Below are positions 45,217 to 56,847 of a stretch of DNA of 64,000 nucleotides, one piece after another. The stretch covers positions 264,064,159 through 264,128,158 of the forward strand of contig JBOZIK010000001.1 of NCBI GenBank assembly GCA_051453625.1. The letters run 5' to 3'. The position numbers were made by a program, and so were the translations under genes. Position 1 is the first letter of the stretch. Every line of letters starts with the position of its first letter. This DNA is from Welwitschia mirabilis. Taxonomy: Eukaryota > Gnetophyta > Gnetopsida > Welwitschiales. Below the pieces are notes generated by a model. It did not search any database. It was given only the letters and a program-made list of their open reading frames with translations, and was not told the origin of the DNA.

Positions 45217-47116
45217 TACAAGTTATAGTCTCAAAAAGTTCACATGGTTCACAAATTTCTTATGGAATTTTTAAAATATTAGAGTTATAGAAAAATAAAA
45301 CAAAAATTAAAAATGTAAATGCACATGAAACTAAAATTAATGAAATTATAAATTTTTAGTGAATTTATAGAATGGAAAATTAAAAATTGAAAGATAAAAC
45401 ATAGTAACTAAATATACTACATAACAAAAGTTAAATTTTTTACTTTTTCTCATTAAACCACCTACAAAAACACACTACTAGATTTGCATACAAATTACGT
45501 TATAGTAAATAAAATCCAAAGAAAACTTCAAGCTAGACTAGTTTAGTTATCATTGAAATGATCAGTACCAACACTAGATGAAAATGCTAAACAAACACAT
45601 AAAAGAAAGAGAAAAAGGACTAGTTTAGATATCACTAGAGAGGATCAATACCCACTATTAAAAAAAAAATATTAACTATACAAATTGAAAAATGTAAACT
45701 TGATGATCTTATGAGATACTACCATGCTATTATCCCAAGAAACAACATCAAAATTTTTTCATTTCATATAATGAATAGAATTTAACTAACTTTACACTTA
45801 TTGTCATTTTTTTGATTAGGATAACTAAGGTAGTTTTTTAGAAGTTTATCACTCTTACTCATTAAAAATTATAATTATAAATAATCGTAAAAAATGAAAA
45901 ATATACTTGAGAATGTGTTGTATTTGAAACTTTAACTTAGAAAAATAAGAGAACAAGATATCCCTAACTTTTTATTAATTCATTCACTAGCACTCTTTTA
46001 CTCTAATGATATCCTATGCATTCATTACAACACACCTCAAACTATCAAGTATTCTTGACTTAGGTTGTAGTGACATAATCTCATTCATCATATCAGGTAT
46101 AGTAAACTTAATTATCATTTAATCCTTTATAACTTTAAGATAAAGATCAAAAGTAAGGATCCTAAGTACTTAAGATACCTGAAATGAAAAAACTTAGATC
46201 AAGTAATTAAATAATTTTCTTAAATGAAATGAAACATTATAGTTAAATTTTTACCTAAGTATTCCAAGTTTTAAGTGACTTATAACTTGAACTTAAAAGA
46301 AAAACAACTTTATGTATTAATGAAAAATACTTTTCATTAAAGGAAGAAGGGTGCTAGCAGAAATTCTTAAGTAATCCTTGAAGACAAGATTACTTCTTAA
46401 AGAAGTGCTTGGAAGGCCATTATAACTTAACAATTTAAAATTTTAATATTTTTCTCAAAATAAAGAATATTACAATGTAGGATCAAGGCTTTTTTAAAGG
46501 TAGAATTAGAGGTAAGGGCTGGTCACAAGCCTTTAGCTTATAGCATTAGGTAAGTAGTTACAAAATGATGGAATTAGATAGAGAATTTTGTTATCTATTT
46601 ATTTAGATAAAGATCCATTTAACTTGGCTAAAATATGGCTCTTGGATGCCACTACTTCTACCAATCATTATTAACACCATGTGTCTCCACTATCATCCTA
46701 CTTCAGCAGTGACACATTTCCTACTATGTATCATCTTTTTCACTACCATATGTTGCCAAAGGTGCAAGTTATGTCCAAGGTAAAATTTGATCAAGTTCAT
46801 CACTTCATTTAATTCAAATTTTCATGACAAGTAAAAAATGTAAAAATAAAGGTAATTTTTATAAAAAGAATAGTGGTGCTAGGTGACTTGAGTAGCAACA
46901 GTGATGTTTTAGCCTAAATTATTATCAAATTTTAGGCATATCATTTAAATGTGATAATTATTCTAAAAATGTCATGAATAAATAAGAAGTTTATAATTAT
47001 CATGAAGAATCAATAAAAGACATGTTTTGTGATAAAATTAATTAAATTAATATCTTCTATTAAGATAAATTGGTCAATTAACTTGATTGAAATGTTAAGT
47101 TTTACATGTTAACACC
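45217..47116 (-). repeat. 5' LTR of element I (~1.9 kb)
   Basis: The 46150-47116 part aligns with 2640-3578 in the same orientation and with 1313-2160 inverted. The minus-strand start reads GGTGTTAACATG (TG changed to GG) and the end lies by the primer site. The U5 part (45217-45900) has no full counterpart in the left copies, which are truncated. Directly followed by another LTR at 47117. Confidence 0.66.
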
Positions 47117-48320
47117 TATTGTAAGGCCAATTTGATTGTATTTGATAGTGTTATGAAGTATGTTTTCAAGACTAATAATAGGTTAAAGAAAAATTTTATG
47201 ATAATTATATGTAATGATAGGATAAATAAATTTAACATTATAATAAAACACTTAAGGCTCAAATAAAACATTATGAAATCTTAGAAGCCAAAGAAAAAAA
47301 ATGTATGATGATCAAAGTAAAAAATAAAGGAAAATAGGATGTTATCCATCCTATAATCCAGATAACTATAGGTAGATGATAATTAAGAAAAGAAAATATC
47401 TTTAAACAAGTATTGTTAATATTAATGTGTAGGAAACATAAAAGGATAAATGATAGTCAAAGAAGGAAGTATCATCTCATATATTGTCTAGATTAATAAA
47501 AGGATGATTGATAGTAGAACAAGCATAATGAATAGAATGTATTATCTAGTATGTTGACTAAACACTATCAATAGATCAGTATTAGTAAAATAACATTAGC
47601 TTACCAAGTATCATGCATTTATGGTAGTTAGGGGTATCATCCACCATACCTTTCGGATGACATATGTGGATGCAAATCAGTTATTCTCTTAAAAAAAACA
47701 CATCCTTATAAAAAAAATTGGTTTTGGTTACACCCCTTCACATGACATCCTTTGGCCTAATCAATCATCAATTATAAACTATAAATAGATCCCCTTAGAC
47801 CACATTTTATCATCTTTAGTGAAGATTGGTCTTGTGAAAAATTTAATATTAAAAGGATAAGGAATTCATCTTATCTTATAAGATAGGTATCCTTAGTGTT
47901 GGATTGTGATTCCTTAATTGAGAAGCTTTTTCTTGTAAGTGGATGTAAAATTATTTGGTTGATTTAATAAAGATTGATTAAATTATATCTTTTCAATTAA
48001 ATTCTCTTATCTTCCTTATAATTTATGTTTATTGTGATCTAGAGACATTATTTTGTGATTGATATAGATTATAAAGGTCAATCTAAGTGACTCTAGATTG
48101 GTTAATTGATTAGTACTTACATTTAGATTACTTTATTTCATTTGCATTTCCATTCATTACATTCAATCTTCATCCATTATATTCATTTCATTTGCATTAC
48201 TTTCATTTTAGATTTTATTTTAAGAAAATCAGAAAAATATTTCTTTTTTTATCTTATTGAATGAATTTTCTATTTTTTTATTAGAAGAATTGTTATGGTG
48301 CATATTTATGTAATCATTTA
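47117..48320 (+). repeat. LTR VI: isolated plus-strand LTR related to those of elements IV and V
   Basis: Begins TATTGTAAGGCC, equivalent to the LTR start TGTTGTAAGG of element IV. U5 aligns with the reverse complement of 24850-25300 (shared TAAGTGGATGTAA and TGATATAG(G/A)(C/T)TATAA(A/G)G). TATA box CTATAAATAGATCC at 47780-47788. A dyad module occurs at 47628-47662 (GGTATCATCC...GGATGACATATGTGGATG). No internal region follows: it runs into an opposite LTR near 48296. Its end is ambiguous because the last ~25 bases are near-palindromic. Confidence 0.68.
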
Positions 48321-49522
48321 CATCCTTTATCAAATCATCTTAACCATAAAAATATTGAAAAACATGCATGCTAGTATAGATAGGAGTAAACCTAAATGTT
48401 GTAATCTATTGAAGGCACTAGGCTTGAAGCTAGAGAATTGATTTAAGTGATGTATTTTTGTATTTTTCTTTTTATAGTTTAATAATAAAAAGTACAATGC
48501 AAGAAAATAAACACACTAGTGTAATGCAAATGCAATCTACTTTAAATTCAATATCTATCTGACTACCAAATCTCTGCTATCAGGATTATCCCTGTGTAAT
48601 CTAGATCAATTAAAAAAGCTATCACTAACTCTAACCAACTTAAGATATGAAGTACATTAAACAAAATATGAAAAACATGCAATGGTTAAGTTAGGAAATA
48701 TAAAATACAATGCAATGATAAAGGTTACCCTTGATGACCTATATCAATTATAAAATTATTACAAAACCATAATCAACATAATCCATAAGGGACATGTACA
48801 TGAGTATATATAAAACTAGAAGAAGATTTTCATTATTCTTAAACTAAAATCTTTTTATAATGTAGTAGAACCTCAATAAAGGAGACATAATCCAATACCA
48901 AGGAATACTCCTCTCAGCAACTCACAAATGAGCCTCCTATCCTTCAATATCCTATCATGATATTTTCAAGTATTAAAGAAGATAAACTTAAATCAAAGTT
49001 AAAGGTAGTATTTATTTACAATAATAGACTCTAAAAATAGCAAATCTAACAAACACAACAAAAACCCTAATTGTGCATAACAGACACATGATACATTACA
49101 CAAGTTTGGTAAGTTTAGTGCATTAACTAAAATTAGATGCTATTCTAGATGTAATTCAGATGATGGTGGGGACAATGACACATTAAAAGAAGTTTCATAT
49201 TTAGCTTCCATCATTAGTATAGGTAGCATCCTTGTTAGCATATAGTTGGTATCATATAGGTGATCATCCAAACAATGGAGAAGATGATAAATTTTTTGAA
49301 TCTCTTTCATCATGTTAAATTAGCTTTATAGATCATTAATTCCTCATTAGAAGGTAAAGTATCTGAATTAATTCAAAATGCCTTTAAATGTGCTAGTGAT
49401 TGTGAAATTCCATGATTTTCTCCTTGACTCTTAATAATAATAATTTCCACTCAAAATTATTTACATGTCTTACAAAACTACTTAAAATACCCCATTAAAA
49501 CATACAATTTTCAATCACAACA
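48296..49522 (-). repeat. 3' LTR of element VII
   Basis: Minus-strand start TGTTGTGATTG after the purine-rich AGTGGAAG; an AATGGGGTATTTTAAG segment shared with the LTR of element II. Low end TGGTGCATA. About 1.2 kb. Dyad modules near 49155-49175 and 49230-49290; a third at 49700-49747 lies outside, in the UTR. Confidence 0.66.
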
Positions 49523-52500
49523 TAGCTTCCACTTAGTCTTATTAATCATTAACTAAGTCAATGAACAACTATAACTGTAAGTGAAATTAACTAAGATAAA
49601 CACTAAATGGGGATATGTTAATCAAGTTTAGGAATTTCATTATGCTAGATCAAACCTCAAAAAATAATATATTTAATGTTTTACCTTAGTAGATATTATA
49701 ATCACGCTATCATCTGGTATGTCATCTAGATCATTATGGGGATGACATGCTTCTAAAAATCAAATTGTAAAATCAAATATCTATAACTATTCTCATTAGA
49801 ATATAAGATTGAGACACTTATCCATGAGTAAGCCCCCACTTATAAATTTTATCACATCAAAGAAATAGAGATTTAATATTATCACAAAAAGTATCATCAT
49901 AAGATATAACCATAATAACTTAGATAAATGATGTGCATGTATAATCAGAAAAAGTAATAACTCAAAAATGCTATTTAAAATTAAAAATTGAGTTTTTAAG
50001 CACAATCTATAAGGGAAAATACATTAAAAATAATCATAACATTATTCCCTTCATCCATGGTCTTCTGAATTGCTTGGATTATCCCTATAATAAAAATTAA
50101 CTACAAGTATTTTACTATCAAGTAGATGGTTTACTAAACATTATTATTAATGAATATTATTCAAATAATAAGTGATTAAAATGTAATAAGTAAATTATAA
50201 ATATGTATGATGGAAATTCAAGATAACCTAAAAATTTTAAAATTTTACTTAAACTTTCTTAAAATATATGTCCACACCCCTTCATAAGTGAACCAATAAG
50301 TCTTGTATTGCATTGACATAAGAAAGAAAAAGATGAAAATGCAAGTGGAGTATAAGTAAGTAAAATAGATAGGCCTAAGGGTAGTGTTCTTTCCATAAAA
50401 GAAGGTAAATAATAGATAGAAAAAGAAGCAATAGAAAGATAATGCATAAATAGCAGAGCGTCATCTACTTATGTCATTTGGACAACAAGGTAGATGATAA
50501 TGCTTTTAAAAGATTGATAAAAAAATGAAATTAGTAGCAAAATAAGTTAGACTCATATACCTAGTTTACCTGCAATCCCTTTTAGCTAATTAGATAGTCT
50601 TGATGCAATGGATAAAGCAAAGATTTAGATCTCAATCCATACAACATAGTATCATCAAGTCCCTGATCACAGCCTACATCTATCTCATCTGGCAAGGTGG
50701 GAACACAAAGCTATTTAGTTAGACAGACTTGAAGATTCATCTCATGGTTAATGAANNNNNNNNNNCAACTTTTTCTTCCATTTATAGGATGAAAGAAACC
50801 TAGAAGAATCGAATATCATGTCAAAAAATGGACATTTCTCCATAATTCCTAAGGAGAAGATCTCGATTGGGTATAGGATTTGATACTTAAATTTCTTAGA
50901 AATAAAATAAATGATTTCAATCAAAAATCAAATTATTCTAAAGGAAGCTGACTAAAACAGGGGCATCAGAAGACCTAGCAGCTATGGTTCATCTTAATGA
51001 CCTTCCCCAGGCTTGCCGCCCATGTATCACGGATGAATGTTTAATGATGATCCCATTTGTGATTAATCAAAATAGCATATTAATAAGTTTTAGAAGTGTT
51101 TCCTCCCTATGTATAATAGATAACTTCTAGTACATCAGATCTTGATGTTTAATACTAGATACACAACTTTGGAAAGTCATTGATACTACTATAGAACATG
51201 TCCTTCTCAAATTTAAAAATGGTTTTCCCATTTTCTATTGGTTTTGTGTAAGAGTTTCTAATTTGATCTTACTCTTGTAATAAAAGTCAAAACTTCATTC
51301 AAAAAAAAAAAAAAACGTTTGGTCTCAGATAGCATTAAGGAGGTTTTAAAAAGTTATGAAAGAGTTTAAAAGATGGAAAATCACTAAGAATCATGATGAA
51401 TAAGATATAATAAAGGAGGTTAATTTATAATTTACCAAGCTAAAAAAGATTTTAAAATGTTTCATGAACTTACAATTATTGAAATATAGGATGCGTCAAA
51501 ACTCAAAAAGAATATTAAATAAATAAACTTAAAAAGAGACTAAAAGAATAGATGGAAAAAATTAGCATCATAAGTTAAATAAATATTATTTTCTTAAAAT
51601 AAAATTAACTTCTATAAAGAAAACTACAAAATAAAAATCAATAAGAAAACTACTAAATGATCAAGTCCTATGTATTTGTGATGGAAAAGTATGAAAATGA
51701 CTCTCAAATACCAAAGAAAACTACTACGAAAAAAAAAATAAAAATGCACAACTAGGAACATAAAGAATATTGTGTACCTATCCTAAATTCCATCTTATCA
51801 AATTACCTTAGAAGAAATCATAAAATCACTTGATTAATAATGTAATATGTAATGCAAAAACTTCATAAAGTATCACTCAAATAGGTAGTAATTATGATGA
51901 TGTCAAGTAACTAATGTTTTTAAACAACGAATAATAAGATAAAAAGATATGAAAAAATGAACTCATCTGCTCACACCTTAAAATGCATCTACATCTAAAA
52001 ACGTAAAATGATCATGTAGGAATACTATAAGCTTAATCAATCTAGGAGAAAAAAAAGCAATTTGTTTAATGATATTAGGAATACTACTGATTCTATAGCC
52101 TCAAAATATTTATTATTAATCCATGATTAAGGAAGTACAACCATAGTTAAAGAAGTAAAAAATCATAAAGCATGAATAACTAATCACTCAGTGAAGTTCC
52201 CACAGCTACCAACACTACCAAAAATTGCTTTTAGGAAAATTTATCCTGATGTGGTAGAACATCATGGTAACCATCTATTTAGCACATAAACAATATATCA
52301 TGGTCATTATTCCCCTTTTTTTAATACTTTATCAAAATAAATACCACATGACCACATACTCTCAAAGATAATGGTGAAGAAATCAAATCAAAAACAAGAA
52401 CATCCCAAACAACTAAAGACTCATACCATTAAGAAAAAATACAAAAACCAAAGCATCTTCCTTTAAAATGAAGTTCATAGATATTTGGATGTCTTAAGAT

Positions 52501-53120
52501 TAAGTGCATCCAATCTTATTACTTTGAAACACCTAAATAAAAATTATTAGTTATGGTAACTTCATAAAGTAAAACATAAGTATAGTTAAAGATTTTCAAG
52601 TGATAGCATGATTTCCATTAAAAGAATTAGCTAAGAACAAATTCAAATAATGAAAAGATAACTTTTAAAACAATTACTTCTAGCATTTTCAAGGTTTAAT
52701 AACTCATGGATTTTTAAACTTTATCCTCTTTTCTTGAATTTTCCTAGAGTTCAAATTAGAAACTTTAACTAATCCACTAAAAATGTACCTCCTCTAAAAA
52801 ATAAGAATCTAATTATCTATAGGTTATCTTGCTAAGTAAAAAATAAAAATAAAAACTAATGATAACAAAATAAAAACATAAAAGTAAAAGGAAATGCCAA
52901 AAGAAACCAAAAGCAAGTTTTATTTGAATTCTATATACTATTCAGCAGTTTATTTAAAAGGAAAAGAAATATTTATTTCCTAAAGCTATGGTCCTAGGGT
53001 ATAGAACTTTCTTAGAAAAATAAGGATGAAGAAAAATATTAACCAATTAATAAAAAATAAAAGGTATACAATCATTTTTTAGTAAGATTAATTAGAGGTA
53101 ACCATAATAAAAGGATAAAG
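49523..53120 (-). other. 3' UTR of element VII
   Basis: A/T-rich, without element coding signal. Order of shared segments matches the 3' UTR of element II: CTGATTCTATAGCCTCAAA (52088), then the conserved block, then ACCACATGACCA (52350), then GATGTCTTAAGATT (52490). Enlarged relative to II by the insert at 50570-51315. Open frames at 49796-50005 and 50259-50447 show no family similarity. Confidence 0.58.
50570..51315 (+). mobile_element. Retroposon-like insert with 3' poly(A) tract (SINE/LINE tail or processed pseudogene)
   Basis: Stands out by higher GC (for example CTTCCCCAGGCTTGCCGCCC near 51001) and by ending in TAATAAAAG...ATTC followed by 15 or more A (51300-51315). A tRNA-like box A (TGATGCAATGG, 50611) and a weak box B (GATCTCAATCC, ~50635) occur near its left end. 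It is absent from the corresponding 3' UTR of element II. Coding is not demonstrated, although one plus-strand frame is open for ~60 codons (LTKTGASEDLAAMVHLNDLP and onward, from ~50948). A 10-N gap lies at 50756-50765. Left boundary and target duplication not resolved. Confidence 0.4.
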
Positions 53121-55398
53121 CTTTAATAGTATAAATTTTAAAATTTAAATAAGAGATGAAGAAATAATAAATGTCATTAAAAATATTTTATTAAAATGAC
53201 ATAAATCATGAGTATCATCATATAAGACATGCAAAGAACTACTTAAAGAACGTATGCAAGAATTTTTTAAAGGCTCATTATATTATCTAGTGAGATCAAA
53301 AATCTTTCTGTAATTTAATTCAAGATATGGGTTTTCATTAAGGAATTAAGGATTTTTCCAATTATCATGACTAAATGGCATTTTGACTTTACAAGACTTA
53401 TTAGTAATATAATAGATAAAGAATTCATATAATTCGTGGAAGAACAATTTGTTATCAAATTCATGATGTAAAGAATTTAAAACATAGATTTTATTCAAAG
53501 ATTGATATTGATCATGAGAGAGTTCTATAATCAACATGATGATTTATGAAACTAGTGTAGGATTAAATATTTATATCTAATGATTAACTACATTATTTGG
53601 AATTCCATGATTTTAAAAAAAAAAAACTCTTAGGATAATTGATTAAGATAGGTTTAACATACTTAAAAAGCTTCTTAATGTTTAATTTCAAGCATGGATT
53701 TAGATTAAGAAGATAAGGTTTACCCTAATTTAAAGTTCCAAGATATCTTAAGTTTTAGTTTTGAATAGAGTAATCATTAAAAGAATAAGATAATGTGGAC
53801 TTTGTAAAAGAAAAAAAAAATGTTACTTTGAATTTTACATGGAGTTTTAAAAGGAAAAGCTTGAAATATTTTAGAAGTACATTCCTCAAGGTTATGTGTT
53901 TTGTTAAATACAAGGAGAGGCATGTGATTTGGAGAATTACTTTGATGTTCAAATGAAATAAAGAGAGAGAGAGAGAGAAAGGTTATTATTGTCAAGATCA
54001 TAAGGTAATGTGGAATTATAAGTAGAATGAAGGATGTCATTTAAGGTTTTGCACAAAAGTATAAGTGAAAGTAATGTAGAAGCATGAGTAGACTTTTAAA
54101 GTTGGTTTATTTTATTATAAGGTATAAGTATATTCTCCATTAAGTTTAGTTAATTTTATATAAATTCTTCTTTATTTCTATCCTTCTCATTATTAACATC
54201 ACCCTTACTTGGTTGAATTATTTCTTCATTATTAGCTTGAACAATATCTCCCTCTTCTTTATTTTTTTAATCATTATTATTAATTACATTTTATTCTTCT
54301 TTATTGTACTTATTATTATTATTATTTTATTAAGGACTACTTACATTTTCTAAGTTAGAAAAGTCATTAAAAAGATCATAACAATAAAAGTTCTCATTAT
54401 ATTCATTATGTGATGAAAGATTTTCTAATATTTCCTAAGTTAATTCTTCTTCATCTCTATTGAATTTAATTAATTAATTCTAAATTATAATCCTCATTTT
54501 CTGATGTTGAAATTTTATTACTAACTATTGCTTAGTACTTTCATTTAGATGATAAAGATGGATGACTCCCTTTATTTTGTGAATTCTCCATTGATTTTTC
54601 TTTATTACATAAATTCTCCATTAATCTCATATTTTTAACTTCTATTAAATGTCCTTATCAAAAAATAAATGAAAACCAAGAATATGTTCTAATATCTCAA
54701 TATTATTATCATCATCTTCTTCCTCATCTTTCTCATAATTTTGTTACATGTCATTATTTTTTAATTCATTAGATGCATCATAAGAAGAAATGTGATCATT
54801 ATCTTTATCATGGTTTAAATGATTTTTAGATTTTTCATGAATTGATTCTTTTATTTCATTCATATTTAGAAGGAAATAAATGAAGTTATAATCACCATCC
54901 TATAATAAATAGTCATCTTCATTTGTATTATTAAATAATGGCATTGAAACATAATTGTTCTTATTTTATTATTCATCTTCTAATAAGTTATCCTTATGTT
55001 TATTCATAATTTCATTTTCTATATTAAAGAAAAAATTGTTGTTATTTATTTTTACATTTTCTTCATGATTCTCAAGGTGAGATGTAGTAGGATAGATTAG
55101 TTGTATTACAAAAAAGACTTCTATGTTTTTGTTGCTATTTTGTTGCCTTTTTTCATTTCATTAAGCATTTCTTTAATATAGTTATTTCTGTTTTCATAGT
55201 AATTTATGGTAAATGAATCTTCTTCTTTATGATAATTGATGGAAGATGATTGTGTTAAATTATTATTTGATAATTGATATCATACTAATGTTTTCTATGT
55301 AGCAAAGTTTGTTATATATTATACAAAAAATATTAATTAATTACAAGTTATAAGATGAAGCATTTTATGTCACATTTTAATTTTAAACTATTAAGTTT
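53121..55398 (-). pseudogene. Unrecognised acidic reading frame of element VII
   Basis: The minus strand is coding-like in patches: MNEIKESIHEKSKNHLNHDK and DNDHISSYDASNELKNNDM (54740-54870), YEKDEEEDDDNNIEILEHIL (~54700), NNEEIIQPSKGDVNNEKDRN (54180-54240), and the open stretch 53346-53537 (IELSHDQYQSLNKIYVLNSL then HHEFDNKLFFHELYEF). Rich in Asp, Glu, Asn and Lys; no motif of RT, integrase, protease or gag that I recognise. It sits where elements II/III have the protease-spacer. Could be an expanded spacer, a diverged gag or a captured host fragment. GA microsatellite at 53961-53979. Confidence 0.35.
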
Positions 55399-56772
55399 TG
55401 ATACCCTCTTGATGGTTTGACTTAACTTCTAAGAGTTCCACTGCACTTAAAGCAAATACTTAGAAGTAAACTAAATTTAGAGGACTCAAGAGACATCTGA
55501 GGGGTCGACTAAACCTATGAAAATAAGCACTAGTACTCCTTAACTGATTAACAAGGGTTAATCAAAAATTTTAAGGGTTTACCAAACTTGTGAACTTGAG
55601 CACCAGTATTTTTTAACCAATTGTTAAGGGTCAACCAAACATATGAGGAGTCAACCAGTCTAGAGCATTATGAATTCAGTAGTTCTTAGCCGATCATCAA
55701 GGGATCAACTAGACGTATGAGGGGTTAACTAGACATAAGCACTATGCAATTAATACTTCCTAGCTGATCATTAATGGGTTGATCAAACACCTGAAGGTTT
55801 GATTAAACCTATGCAAATGAGCATCAAGACTTCATAGCTAATTAGCAAGACATTGATGAGATTCCTAAGGAGTCGACTAGACTTGGAGTAAAAAACTACG
55901 TTGGATTGTATCTGGACCAAGCAAGAAATCAAGTAGATGTATGGATGACCAAATTAATGGTCAATCAGACCTTAAGAGTTTAACTGAACATGGAGCCATA
56001 AGAAGCTAGGATTGACTGAAATAACATGAGGGCAACTAACTTAAATGAGATACTAGATGAAGTAAACTAAACTTTTAAGGGGTCAATAGACCATAATAAA
56101 AATGCAAATTTTATAGATATTAGGTATCCATTTTATGCCCATTAAAAGAGCTTTCTACTTATAAAAATCTTAAAGTCTTCCACTATATATTATTAAAAGT
56201 TAAAATTACTGCACCAAACTTTTGAATCTTTTAGATTTGTTCATTGTAGTTATTGGCATCTCATTCCTAAGTAAAGATGAACTACGAACTAGTGGTATCT
56301 TTATATATGTAGTCAGATCTATAGTACTCTTTATTTTTAGACTGTGCAATCTTCTAAAGATGTACTTCAATATTATTCATGAGTCAAAGATCAAGTGATA
56401 CGTATGCATTAGGCATACCATCATTACTACTATAATTTCTTATAAAAGGTTGATATTGAGCCTTTAAAAAAATTCCATTTGTAAAGGTTAAAGTGAACCG
56501 GCAATACCTTGAAGATATTAATAAAGATCTGAATTAGGCTTAAATAGAAGATGATCATTGAGAGTAAACTAAATAGTTTTCTTCAATCACTATAAATCTT
56601 TTGTACATCTGATTAGTATTTCTATGCTTTCTGTTATTTCATTTTTTAAAATAGTTTTAATTTTCTTGCATACATTTTTAGTGATTCATTTCAAGTAAAG
56701 TTAATATTATGAAGTTATTTGAATAATTTTTTAAAATCCTATTCATTCCCTTTTTAAGGTTCTTGATCTACA
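55399..56772 (+). repeat. 5' LTR of the copia element
   Basis: Likely start TGATACCCTC (55399) and end ...GATCTACA (56772), two bases before the primer site; 1374 bases. Its first third is built of 73-74 bp tandem units. Without the 3' LTR the start is estimated only from TG and the onset of the repeat. Confidence 0.55.
55542..55850 (+). repeat. 73-74 bp tandem repeat in the copia LTR
   Basis: Units begin at 55542, 55615, 55688, 55762 and 55836 with AACTGATTAACAAGGG-, AACCAATTGTTAAGGG-, AGCCGATCATCAAGGG-, AGCTGATCATTAATGGG- and AGCTAATTAGCAAG-like sequence. Each carries a GGGTCAAC(C/T)AAAC- or GGGGTTAACTAGAC-type core. A degenerate unit precedes (55470-55541). The core GTCGACTA motif reappears after RNase H at 62995-63010. 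Confidence 0.8.
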
Positions 56773-56774
56773 TT

Positions 56775-56786
56775 TGGTATCAAAGC
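56775..56786 (+). promoter_or_regulatory. Primer-binding site, initiator-Met type
   Basis: TGGTATCAAAGC, one G-to-A change from the common copia primer site complementary to initiator methionine tRNA. Two bases after the LTR. Confidence 0.85.
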
Positions 56787-56847
56787 TTTATTGAGTCCCT
56801 ATTAAAATCCTAATAGACCTAGACTCTAGAACTGAAAAATAAGTAAC

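Larger units (their letters stand above)
2600..47116 (-). mobile_element. Element I: outer Athila-like Ty3/gypsy element, split by nested insertions
   Basis: Minus-strand parts found in the right order from high to low coordinate: 5' LTR 45217-47116, primer site 45192-45210, gag ~43111-44960, protease ~42641-43110, start of RT ~41918-42350, middle of RT 20541-20684, end of RT plus RNase H and integrase 5139-7010, 3' UTR 3579-5095, 3' LTR ~2600-3578. The RT reading is continuous across two interruptions: block II+III (7011-20540) and element IV (20690-41912, with an exact 5-bp target duplication). The two LTR pieces share ~950 aligned bases in the same orientation (2640-3578 with 46150-47116). 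All frames are broken by stops and shifts. Confidence 0.72.
48296..55398 (-). mobile_element. Element VII: relative of the non-autonomous elements II/III, 5' part missing
   Basis: 3' LTR 48296-49522, 3' UTR 49523-53120 with the conserved block (52075-52265) and a segment (52980-53110, around ATTGTATACCTTT on the minus strand) shared with elements II (10540-10660) and III (19040-19130). Upstream (53121-55398) lies an acidic frame without RT motifs. No gag or 5' LTR is seen before the copia element starts at 55399, which may have been inserted into it. Confidence 0.55.

Noticed and set aside
50600-50660. tRNA gene
   Set aside because: Only degenerate box A and box B are present, with no cloverleaf or 3' end; noted as part of the retroposon-like insert.
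53777-54040. 87-codon hydrophobic minus-strand frame suggesting a membrane protein
   Set aside because: Hydrophobicity comes from the GA microsatellite and T-rich sequence read in one frame; a second overlapping frame is equally open, so no gene is called.
55542-55850. CRISPR-like array
   Set aside because: The units are contiguous diverged tandem repeats with no unique spacers, in a plant LTR.
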